Source of the DNA: Moesziomyces globuligerus
Lineage: Eukaryota > Basidiomycota > Ustilaginomycetes > Ustilaginales > Ustilaginaceae
Direction: 5' to 3'
Assembly: GCA_030849465.1 (NCBI GenBank)
Contig: JARVLF010000006.1
Location: 62,001-126,000, forward strand
DNA: 64,000 bases
Shown: positions 36,719 through 45,314 of the stretch, piece by piece
How positions within the stretch are numbered: position 1 is the first letter of the stretch
How the letters are laid out: the number at the start of each line of letters is the position of its first letter
The notes under the pieces: model-generated
Seen by the model: only the letters and a program-made list of their open reading frames with translations
What the model was told of the DNA's origin: nothing
Database searches by the model: none
Program-made: the position numbers and the translations under genes

Positions 36719-38447
36719 CTAAGGAGCACATGCCACGATGTAGGCTACGAGACAAGACCGTGGAGAAATCGGGTCAGCAGTGTATTCATCCGGCCCGAGT
36801 CGATACCGAGAGTGAAGCGAGGGACTTACTAGCGAAGCTGCGGTTGGCGAAGACCTTTTCGCCGGGCTTGACGTCTGTGTAGGAGCTCTTGTTTCGCTCT
36901 TCGCATTCGGTCCTGAGCAGGAGGTCGGCCATATCGTCGAGGCCTGAGCCATCGTGTTCGATCGGATCGCTCTCTGCATCGATCGAAGCATCGTCGATGG
37001 CCTCGCCGCGATCCGAGTCGACGATGTTGCGCGGGAGGATATGCACCCTGACGCGGACGAAGCCCGCCTCCTCCATGGCTTCGGTGAGCTCCTTGATGCT
37101 CCAGACGCGGAAGTCGTACCAGAAGACGTCGCGGAGCCAGCTGGCGTCGGCGAAGCGGAAGCTCAGACTCATGCGGAAGCGGTTCGTCATCCAGTCCACC
37201 GGTCCGTCTTCGCGCCAGTACTCGAAGCCGCCGTGCTCGTCGCCCGTCCGCACGAGCTTCAGCTTGCCGCGCGGCCACTCGGCTCTCGTCCCCACCGCAT
37301 CCGCTTGCGGCGCAGGCATCAACTCCAGCACCCCCTCCGGCTCGCCCTCCCCCTCGACCCCGTCCCGCGCTGGACGTGCACCGTTCTTTCCGCGTCCGTC
37401 GATCTTTGCCAACGCGGCGCGCGGGGTGGCCGCGCCAGAGGCTCGGGAGCGGTCGGCTTGCAGGACGTGCTGCCCGCGTGCATCGCCGCCATCACGGCCG
37501 AAGCCGATCTCGTCCTGGAAGCGCGCCCAGGTAGCGTCCTGGTCCGGATACGACTCGCCCGTGCTGGGCCCACCGAACATGTCGGTGATAAAGACGCCCG
37601 TCTTGGGCCGCAGCGTCGCGCGCGCCATGCGCAGGTAGCGCAGCAGCGTCGCGCGATCGTGGAAATACGCCATGGCGTAGTTGAGCGACGCGATCACATC
37701 CGGCGCCTCCAACGCCGACTCTCCGCTCTCTACACGCGAGCTCGACGAGGATGGCGCTACGGGCGCCACGGGCAGGTCGAGCACATCGCTGTGGAGGAGC
37801 TTCATCTTTGGCCCCTCGGTCGCCGCGCTCGCTGAAGCCTCGGTCTGTGCCGCGGCACGCTTGGCCTCGATGGCAGCCTGCTTTTTGGCCTCCTTGGCGA
37901 GCTTCTTGTTGCGTTTGCGGTCGAAGCGTTCCGTCGCCGCGCCCGGTGCCCACGTATCCGCCACGCCGACCTCCTTCTCGGTCGCCTCTTCCGACTCGGT
38001 CGGTGCACTTGGTGCTATGCGTTGATCTGCGGCTAGGATCTTGGTATACGGCCCGTCCTGCGCGAAGCCGGGAGACTGGAGCAGCTGCACGAAGCCCGGG
38101 CGGTTCTGGAGGCGGGCATGGGTATCTGTCAGCGCTACGAGGTCGATGTCTACGCCCTGGCTCCGATTGCGCGCGTCCATGCCGGCCCAAGTGGTGGCGA
38201 TGACGGCGGTGCTGCAGAAGTCTTCGCGGAGGATGCGCGCATCGTAGCGGTCGGAATTGTCGAGCTGGGCCTGGCTGTAGAGCGAATCAATGTTGCGACA
38301 CTCGATGCCAGGCTCCTGGACGGCCTCTTCGTAGATCTTGAGCACAGGCGCCGTGGACGCCAACGGCACAGGGCCGGTGGACTGGCCGCTGGCGGCAGAG
38401 ATGTGCGCCCAGTTCGGCCTCGCATGCGCGAATGGATCTGTAGACAT
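36719..38447 (-). CDS. Class I SAM-dependent methyltransferase (LREDFC type), two exons
   Basis: Exon 1 38447-36830, intron 36829-36745 (donor GTAAGT, branch CTGAC, acceptor CGTAG), and a 26-nt exon 2 36744-36719; 547 residues. The splice changes the C-terminus from a run-on tail to NRSFATYIVACAP, a more natural final strand. I prefer the ATG at 38447 over 38507. Motif I region: DARILREDFCSTAVIATTWAG, typical of a bacterial/fungal methyltransferase group. Other core segments are DVIASLNYAMAYFHDR, LRPKTGVFITDMFGG and the late GFEYWREDG to SLSFRFADASW. A Lys/Ala-rich, probably disordered insert (KRNKKLAKEAKKQAAIEAKR) sits between motifs I and II. The substrate is unknown. Confidence 0.8.
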
Positions 38448-39822
38448 GGCTGTGATGGAAGCGCTGGAGGGTCGGAAGAGGGCAACGGTGTGGTGGGTGC
38501 GGGGCAATCACAGCGAGGGCATGAGGAGCTTCCAGGGTCCAGCCAGGAAGAAAAAGAAAACGCGCCACGCACAAGCTCAAATCCCAGCCCGACTTCCGAG
38601 TTGGTCCAAAACCCGAAAATGCGGACGAAGAATTGAGGCCACAAATCCTCGGAGACCGACACACAACGGCATGGCTTCCCGCCAGCCTTTCCTCTTCGGC
38701 CGCAGCTGCTGACTGCGCTGCTATGGCTTCAGCCCACACCCTCACACCCTGTCCAGGAGCCCGCCCATTTGAGCCGTACGGCAAAGAGACGACGATGGCT
38801 TCCGACGGACGTGGCAGTGGGCGCCGCTTGCATTCGCCGGGAGCGCCGTACGTATTGTGGAGGCGGTAGCTTGCGCCGCGCCAGCATGTGAGGTTGGGGA
38901 CTTGGTTCTAGAAGCGTGCGGGGAAGCATGTCGCTTGGGGATTGGTGATTGCGGGGAAGCGAGCCAAGGGCGATGCGAGCGGGGCGGGTCATGTGGTGCG
39001 CACGGTCGGAGCGGATGCCATGACTTGATGCACACGACATCGTCGAGGCAGGGACACTGGAAATTCGCAGACTACAGTAGCTGAGCTGGGCATGAAAGGT
39101 TGCGGCAGCCTGGCGCATTTTTTTTGGTTCTCGGTTCGGATAAGCTGCCGCGCGCAAAGTGAACAGATCGCGAGTCGAACGCATGGCAGGGTTGCTCGCT
39201 CCCGCGTGCTCCCGCGTAGAAGCGCCTTCGGACCTCCCGAACTCTCCTCGCGCTTCGAAGCCGCCGTGGCGTGGGACTTTGAGCCAGGGCAAGCGGGAGG
39301 GCTCCGGTGCGGCGGCGGCGGCCGAACAGAGACGCCAGAGCTTCGGCAGCGCCGAGCAGCGCCGAGCTCAGCTGCGCACGGTCAGCATCAAGACACCGAT
39401 CCAGTCCAGCGATGCCCGCCGAGCTTATTTGGCCTGCGCGTAGCATCCGATCGGCAGCGCTGGCCGCACTCACCACCTCGGCAGCAGCATCACGTCGGCG
39501 GCACGGTCACGTCGGCGGCAGGCGCCCCACAGCTCATCCTGGCACCGCGCCTCAACTGAGCCTGGATTGCCCCGGGCTGACCCTGAGGCCAAGGCGGGGG
39601 ACGAGGCGTGCTGGCCAGCGCACGCCGTTTGCCAAGCCGAAACACAGTGCGCAGCGGCTCGGCGCAGCGATCACGCGGCAGAACAAGACCATGCCGTGCC
39701 GTCAAGCATATATAGCCAGATGGCCGGACAAGTAGCAGGCTCGGATCTCCACCAGCTCGACATCTGTCAAAGCACACCGCACTTGGAAAACCCCAACAGC
39801 CTCAACCCCTCACGCATCCAAA
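38448..39822. other. Divergent promoter region, 1.4 kb
   Basis: Between the methyltransferase (minus) and the alcohol dehydrogenase (plus). No convincing gene. It holds a run of eight T at 39119-39126 and a TATA box close to the dehydrogenase. The length may reflect extended regulation of the dehydrogenase. Confidence 0.55.
39709..39714 (+). promoter_or_regulatory. TATA box of the alcohol dehydrogenase gene
   Basis: TATATA in the context agcaTATATAgcc, 114 nt upstream of the ATG at 39823; followed by a CA-rich leader (cctcaacccctcacgcatcc) typical of strongly expressed fungal genes. Confidence 0.7.
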
Positions 39823-40941
39823 ATGGCTCCTGCTGCTACCTCTTCTCGCTCGCACGCTGCGCAGGACCCGCGCGAGCAGCAGCTGCAGGTCTCGGGCCAG
39901 AACCGCGTGGCGATCTTCGACAAGCAGGGCGGGCCCGTCTCGATCAAGGACGTGCCGATCCAGAAGGAGCTCAAGCGCGGCGAGGCGCTGGTGCGCGTCA
40001 TCTACACGGGCGTCTGCCACACGGACCTGCATGCGATGCTGGGCGACTGGCCGCTGGACAACAAGCTGCCGCTCGTCGGCGGCCACGAGGGAGCCGGCGT
40101 CGTCGTCGCGCTCGGCGAAGGCGCTGACCAGTTTGTCAAGCTCGGCGATCGCGTCGGCATCAAGTGGATCGCCACCTCGTGCCTCAACTGCTCCTTCTGC
40201 CGGACGGGCGCCGAGCCCAATTGCCCGCATGCGCAGTGCTCGGGCTTCACCGTCGACGGCTCGTTCCAGAAGTACGCCGTCTCGTACGCGAACCACCTCT
40301 CGATCATCCCCGATGCGCTGCCCCTCGATCAGGCCGCTCCCATCCTCTGCGCCGGCGTCACCGTCTACAAGGCACTCAAGGAGGCGCAGCTCACCCCGGG
40401 CCAGTTCGTCGCCATCCCCGGTGCCGGTGGTGGTCTCGGACATCTCGCGGTCCAGTACGCCGTCGCCGCTGGCTACAGGGTCATTGCCATCGACACGGGC
40501 GCCGACAAGAAACACCTCTGCGAGCAACTCGGCGCCGAGACGTTCATCGACTTCAAGTCGTCCAAGAACCTCGTGGATGACATCAAGGCCGCTACGCCCG
40601 ATGGCTTTGGTCCCCAAGCGGCCGTCGTCGCCGCCTCGGGAGCGGCAGCGTACGAGCAGGCGCTCGACTACATCCGTCCGCGCGGCGTGCTCGTCGCCGT
40701 CGGCCTCCCCGGCAACACGGACATCCGCGCCAACGTCTTCTTCACCGTCTTCCGCTCCGTCCGCGTCGTCGGCTCGTACGTAGGCAACAGGCAGGACGCC
40801 CAGGAGGCGCTCGAGATCGCCGCTTCCGGCAAGGTCCGCACCCACTTCAAGACGCTCGGCCTCTCCCAGCTGCCCCAGGTCTACGACGACATGCAGAGCG
40901 GCAACATCGCAGGCCGCATTGTCCTCGACATCGACCACTAG
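39823..40941 (+). CDS. Zinc-containing alcohol dehydrogenase (ADH1 type)
   Basis: A 372-residue intronless protein, full length for the fungal tetrameric ADH family. Catalytic zinc ligands are seen in GVCHTDLH (Cys65), GGHEGAG (His88, Glu89) and LCAGVT (Cys176). The structural zinc site is CLNCSFCRTGAEPNC (Cys120, 123, 126, 134). The NAD-binding loop is PGAGGGLGHLA (about residue 201). A segment of about 28 residues precedes the conserved start and is longer than in yeast ADH1; it is Ser/Ala/Arg-containing, but I cannot tell whether it is a mitochondrial leader. The enzyme interconverts ethanol and acetaldehyde with NAD. The TATA box, CA-rich leader and C-ending codons suggest high expression. 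Confidence 0.95.
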   Translation: MAPAATSSRSHAAQDPREQQLQVSGQNRVAIFDKQGGPVSIKDVPIQKELKRGEALVRVIYTGVCHTDLHAMLGDWPLDNKLPLVGGHEGAGVVVALGEGADQFVKLGDRVGIKWIATSCLNCSFCRTGAEPNCPHAQCSGFTVDGSFQKYAVSYANHLSIIPDALPLDQAAPILCAGVTVYKALKEAQLTPGQFVAIPGAGGGLGHLAVQYAVAAGYRVIAIDTGADKKHLCEQLGAETFIDFKSSKNLVDDIKAATPDGFGPQAAVVAASGAAAYEQALDYIRPRGVLVAVGLPGNTDIRANVFFTVFRSVRVVGSYVGNRQDAQEALEIAASGKVRTHFKTLGLSQLPQVYDDMQSGNIAGRIVLDIDH

Positions 40942-41134
40942 CCTACCTCTCTGCCTTTTCTCGCTTCCCTGTACGTCTCACAAAATCGAAATTTGATGTT
41001 TGGCTCCATGCAAGTCAGTATGTACAGGATGCTAGCCTAAACCCTAACCCCAAGCAACGTGAATAGCGCTGGCCGATTGCTAGCCAAGTAGGGACGGCAG
41101 ATGAGATGGTGATTCGCGGACAGTGGCGATCCCA

Positions 41135-41929
41135 TCAACTATAATCTTTCGCATACGTCGTGCTGACGAGCTCCTCGACATCCTTCTGCTGAACTTCCGC
41201 TCGTCGGTCGATGCAGAACCCGAGCGCTGTGTATGCGGCCAGGGCTAGAAACTCAGCCACGTACTGGAGCGCGATCTTGAGCGCTACGTTGTTCGGCATG
41301 AGTGCGCCGCCCTTAAGCGTGGCATAGACCGAGTAACTCGCTCTGACGATCATCAAGCCCAACCCGACCAGGAGCAAGTGCTTGATGACCCGTGCCTCTC
41401 CACGGTCTGCCTTGTTCAAGCCGACCAGGGTGAGCGCAGTGATGGCGGCGACGAGGACGACGTAGACGACGGCGCCGACTTTCGACTCGATGGGGAGCGA
41501 CGGGTTGACCACCCGACCCTGGGCGTCGGTCAAGTCGACCGAGGTGTAGCCGATGATGGTGCAGATGAGTGCGGCGAGGTTGATGCAGTTGAGCAGTTTG
41601 GCCGTCCGAGCTGTCGTGCGCTGCTCTTCACGAACGAGGGCGTGCGCGCGGGTGTAGAAGGCAATCGAAGCCGAGACGAGGAAAGACAGTCCGATGGACT
41701 GGAGGATATATCCCCAGATTGTCGCTTCCGTCGAGGCGTAATGGTCGTTGTACTCGACAACGAGCATGATGTTGCCAACCAAATGCACGGTCGAAAAGAT
41801 GAGCAGCGAAACGAAGCCTACGCTCTTCCCGCGTCCGTGCCGAACGACATTGACCACGTTGAAGATACCGACGATGGCGTAGAGAGGGATGAACAGCCCG
41901 TCCGAAATGATAGTCGTGGGCCAAACCAT
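41135..41929 (-). CDS. Fungal seven-helix membrane protein
   Basis: A 264-residue protein with about seven hydrophobic segments starting at residue 8 (SDGLFIPLYAIVGIFNVV), then VGFVSLLIFSTVHLVGNIML, a helix around GYILQSIGLSFLVSASIA, one around LLNCINLAALICTIIGY, VGAVVYVVLVAAITALTLVG, VIKHLLLVGLGLMIVRASY and a last helix around LALAAYTALGF. The arrangement with short loops and a basic/acidic C-terminus suits the fungal integral membrane group annotated as DUF7702. It differs from the Pth11-like receptors, which carry a CFEM domain. The function is unknown. A TATA box sits about 80 nt upstream. Confidence 0.75.
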   Translation of the reverse strand: MVWPTTIISDGLFIPLYAIVGIFNVVNVVRHGRGKSVGFVSLLIFSTVHLVGNIMLVVEYNDHYASTEATIWGYILQSIGLSFLVSASIAFYTRAHALVREEQRTTARTAKLLNCINLAALICTIIGYTSVDLTDAQGRVVNPSLPIESKVGAVVYVVLVAAITALTLVGLNKADRGEARVIKHLLLVGLGLMIVRASYSVYATLKGGALMPNNVALKIALQYVAEFLALAAYTALGFCIDRRAEVQQKDVEELVSTTYAKDYS

Positions 41930-42505
41930 GATGAAGCGTGCTCGGAAGTCAGGTGGGGATAAGGTGGATGAGACGACGCCGGACCTGACCGCTTCGCATC
42001 AGAGTCTTTATACCTTATCTTGGTCCAAGGTGGCCTCCGAGCCATTCCTTGACGACGAAGGCATCTGAATTGCCCACAATTGATCCTCTTCCGAAGGGGG
42101 AGCGTGCAGGGCAGTGTTTGTGGGCGTTCGACGGGAATGCGTGGAAGCCGTCCAGGATCGCCGTGGGCTGTGCCGAACAAGCTGCCGAACACCGCCCGGC
42201 TGCAGCCACGCGACGCTAAAACGCCTTGTTCGGCTCTCGTTCGGCACTTCCCAAAACGATCAAAGAAACGAAAGAGAAATCCCTCCCAAGCCGCGAAAAA
42301 TCACGAGTCGGCAGCCAGCTCGGCACCTTGTTCGGATCGCCGCACGCAAGCCCTCGCTACCCTTTCTCCTCACGCTGCTTCGCCTCGCCTCGACAACACA
42401 GCCCTCAACATCATGCCGAACCGCTCTTCTATAGGGCTAGAAGCCGCCTGTGATTGTCTCTGAAGTAGTGTACAGATGAAATCTTACCTAGATCGGCGAG
42501 GATCT
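41930..42505. other. Intergenic region with a minus-strand TATA box
   Basis: About 575 bases between the seven-helix gene start and the 3' end of the ATR1-like transporter. No gene is seen; the translations are low-complexity shadows. Confidence 0.5.
42007..42012 (-). promoter_or_regulatory. TATA box of the seven-helix membrane protein gene
   Basis: TATAAA on the minus strand, about 80 nt upstream of the ATG at 41929. Confidence 0.6.
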
Positions 42506-44146
42506 TCATGCCTCGACCTTCTCCGCGGCCTGCGCGGCCTGCTTTTGACTGCGATCCGACCGGAGCTGCAGGAGGTAATTGAGCAGCGCCAAGCCCACGC
42601 CTGCACCGGCAAAGCCAATGCCCATGTAGAATGCACCGCGGTAGCCCTGAAGTGGGTTGCGCCCACCTTCATTTACATGCGTCTCGACGACACCGGCAAA
42701 ACCGAGTCCCAGCGCGATCGCGTAGTTCACCACCGTATTGACGAGGCTACTAGCCGTTCCCTGTTGATGCGATGGTAGCAAGTCGCTGAGGATGATGCTC
42801 GCAGCCGGAAACGACATGTCCATTCCGAACGGCATGATGCCCGATGAGATGTATGGCAGCGCTGCGACGCGAACAGGAGCGGTTCCGACGAGGCAGCTGC
42901 CGATGCAGAACGCCAGGAGCGAGAGCAGCATGACGAAGGGTGGGCTCGTGCGGCCGAGGATGTGAGCTGAGGAGAACGCGGCGATGATGCCCGCAACGCC
43001 CGCGGGCACGTAGGTGACGACGGTAAGGATGGGCGTGTAGCGTCGGATGTTTTGCTGAAAGAGGTTGAGGTAGAACACCCAGATGCCGAACGAGGCCCAA
43101 CCGAACGCGAGCGAGAGGAGGATCAACGACCCGGAGAGGTGGAACACGCTCGTCGGCAGCAGCGGATACAGCGCTTTCGACTCTCCGTAAACGAAGACGA
43201 CGATGAGCACCACGCCGACGATCAGCAGCACGTAGACGTAGACCGTCTCCCATCCGACGACGAGGGCCTGGTTGAAGGCAAAGTTGAAGAGCACCAGTCC
43301 CGCTACGCCCGTCAGCGTCCCGAACAGATCCAGCCGCTCCCACAGTGCGCTCTTGCCTTCCCCTGCGCGATCCCTCGCCATCTCGTGCAGTTGGCCGTCA
43401 TCCGTCACATCTTGACCATCGTGACTCGGAGTGGCCGCCGAGCCGGGTGAGTTCCACGAGTTGCTGACTGCCAGCATCTCGGCCTCGGAGGGGAGGACCC
43501 AGACGCAGAGCGCGGCGAGGAGGATGGCGACGATAGCCATGAGGTAGAAACCCCAAAACCAGCCCATGCGCTTGTTCATGTCCATGAGCGTAGTAAATAC
43601 GGCGCCGACGAGAAAACCGTTGGGGGCGGTCGCGGCGAAGAAGGAGAAGCTGAGGTGCTTGGCATAGCTGCCAGGTGCGAAGATGCGGCCGAGGATGGCG
43701 AGCGAATTCGGCAACAGAACGGCACATGCGATGCCCTGCATTGCGCGGCAGACGTCAAAGAAGATGTACGACGCAGTGTAGTGCGAGAGACCGGCGATCA
43801 GCGCCCAGAGCGACAACCAGACGTAGCCCACGACGACCATGGTCTTGTGGCCGACGAGATCGCCGACGCGACCTGCGGGGAGAACAAAGGTGCCGACGGT
43901 GAGCGAGAAGCTCGCGGCGAACCACGACTGCTGTGCGTCGGACGACTCGACGTCGAAGCTGCGCGCGATGCTTCGGATCGGCAGCACCGTCTGCCCCAGC
44001 GCAGACTGCGTCAGGAGCATCGCACAGCATAGCGCCGCCACGCCCACCAGCTGCCGAAAGCGCCCGAGTGCGCCTGCGTTGTACAGCGCTCCTGCAGATG
44101 AGGTGGGTCTAGGAGCCACCGTGCTCGTAGAGGTCGTAGACGACAT
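42506..44146 (-). CDS. MFS transporter, ATR1/aminotriazole-resistance-like (DHA2)
   Basis: A 546-residue intronless protein with about fourteen hydrophobic segments. Helix 1 is followed by QSALGQTVLPIRSIARSF; motif A lies in GRVGDLVGHKTMVVVG; and the antiporter-type motif C region is FLVGAVFTTLMD. The loop between helices 6 and 7 is charged. The sequence FFDVCRAMQGIACAVLLPNSLAILG is characteristic of the yeast Atr1/YOR378W group, which exports aminotriazole, boron or other small polar toxicants. A proton-coupled export function at the plasma membrane is likely; the substrate is not inferable. It is divergent from the malonyl transferase gene, 1.17 kb apart. Confidence 0.9.
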   Translation of the reverse strand: MSSTTSTSTVAPRPTSSAGALYNAGALGRFRQLVGVAALCCAMLLTQSALGQTVLPIRSIARSFDVESSDAQQSWFAASFSLTVGTFVLPAGRVGDLVGHKTMVVVGYVWLSLWALIAGLSHYTASYIFFDVCRAMQGIACAVLLPNSLAILGRIFAPGSYAKHLSFSFFAATAPNGFLVGAVFTTLMDMNKRMGWFWGFYLMAIVAILLAALCVWVLPSEAEMLAVSNSWNSPGSAATPSHDGQDVTDDGQLHEMARDRAGEGKSALWERLDLFGTLTGVAGLVLFNFAFNQALVVGWETVYVYVLLIVGVVLIVVFVYGESKALYPLLPTSVFHLSGSLILLSLAFGWASFGIWVFYLNLFQQNIRRYTPILTVVTYVPAGVAGIIAAFSSAHILGRTSPPFVMLLSLLAFCIGSCLVGTAPVRVAALPYISSGIMPFGMDMSFPAASIILSDLLPSHQQGTASSLVNTVVNYAIALGLGFAGVVETHVNEGGRNPLQGYRGAFYMGIGFAGAGVGLALLNYLLQLRSDRSQKQAAQAAEKVEA

Positions 44147-44208
44147 CGTGGCAGTCGATCCGATGTCGATTCGTACGGAGTGGGCTAGGAGGAGGCCATG
44201 GCGGCTAG

Positions 44209-44214
44209 TTTATA
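44209..44214 (-). promoter_or_regulatory. TATA box of the ATR1-like transporter gene
   Basis: TATAAA on the minus strand (forward agTTTATAttgg), about 65 nt upstream of the ATG at 44146. Confidence 0.6.
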
Positions 44215-44981
44215 TTGGAAGAGCCTTGTGAAGGGTCGCTGTTTGCCGCGTTGCCCGACGAAAACATGCGCTGCGCCCAAAAGTGGAGAGAAGCCAAGCC
44301 GCCAGACAGAGTTCATCCGGTGCATCGGCGTCGGCGATTACTTTTTTTTTTTCTCCCGCTTAATCTCCGATGCGAAGCCCACTCACACTGTCGCCGGCCC
44401 CACCCACCAGCACTTTGACGACACATACCACTGCCAAAGATGTACATGCTGCGAAGCACAGACCGAAGCGCCAAGACATGACGGGTACGCAACTGGTGGC
44501 GTGGCTTGGATTCGCAAAGACCGCTTGAGCTTGGAGTAAGCAGGCCGAAGACGCTGTGAGCTCCTGGACACCCTCGGCCGGATTTTAGCTATGCAGCTTT
44601 GGCTCGACATGGCCCGGAGCGCATGGTGAGAATCGTCGGTCGCTACTGGACGTCGCATCGACGGATGTGCGGCACGTCGGCACGTCGGTGTTGGCTGGTC
44701 GACTCGTCCTGTGTTAGGTCGCGAGTGTCACGCCGTTACGAGATGATGGCGCGTCTCGGCCGGATGGGCAAGCGGCGAAAAGGGACGCCCGTGAATTTTC
44801 GGGCAGCGCGTTGCATCAAGTCCTTGTGTGGGAGGCGGAGCGGACTACGCGGCTGGCCAGCAGCTCTAACCCCACGATCGGCTGGTCCGTTGAAAGCGGA
44901 GTGTTCCGATGGTCACAGAAAGGCGCGCTCGAGGCTCGCGCCCTCGGCAGCGTTCCGCACATGCATCAGCAGCAGGTGACC

Positions 44982-45024
44982 AAGCGCAGCCCCAAGCGCA
45001 GCCCCAAGCGCAGCCCCAAGCGCG
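44982..45024 (+). repeat. 12-nt tandem repeat, about 3.5 copies
   Basis: Units of AAGCGCAGCCCC at 44982-44993, 44994-45005 and 45006-45017, followed by a partial copy. The copies are identical, implying recent expansion or slippage. The length is a multiple of three, so any overlapping frame would tolerate copy-number change. Confidence 0.9.
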
Positions 45025-45314
45025 GGGCAGCAACGTTTTGGCCCTCTCGCCCAGCCCGACCTCGCCGGTTATTCCTCAGCAAGAACCGACGGCTCTCCCA
45101 CCGACGGCGCCGTTCTCTCTGGCGCTTGCCCACCAGCAAACTCACCACCCTTGACCATCACCAGCTGGAGCTTCTCTTCTTCATGTCACACCACGCCCAA
45201 CAGCAATAGCCAAGTGAAGCACCGCAGGAATGCTAGCGCCGCGCATTTGAATACCCCGACATTGCATCCAGCATACACGCCCGCGCCCGCTAGCGTTGGG
45301 CACATCCGCACATC

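Larger units (their letters stand above)
44147..45314. other. Divergent promoter with a tandem repeat and poly-T tract
   Basis: Separates the ATR1-like transporter and the malonyl transferase gene. It holds the minus-strand TATA at 44209, a run of eleven T at 44342-44352, and a 12-nt tandem repeat at 44982-45024. A Gln/Pro-rich frame (44909-45154) overlaps the repeat; it could be an upstream ORF of the transferase or chance. Confidence 0.55.
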
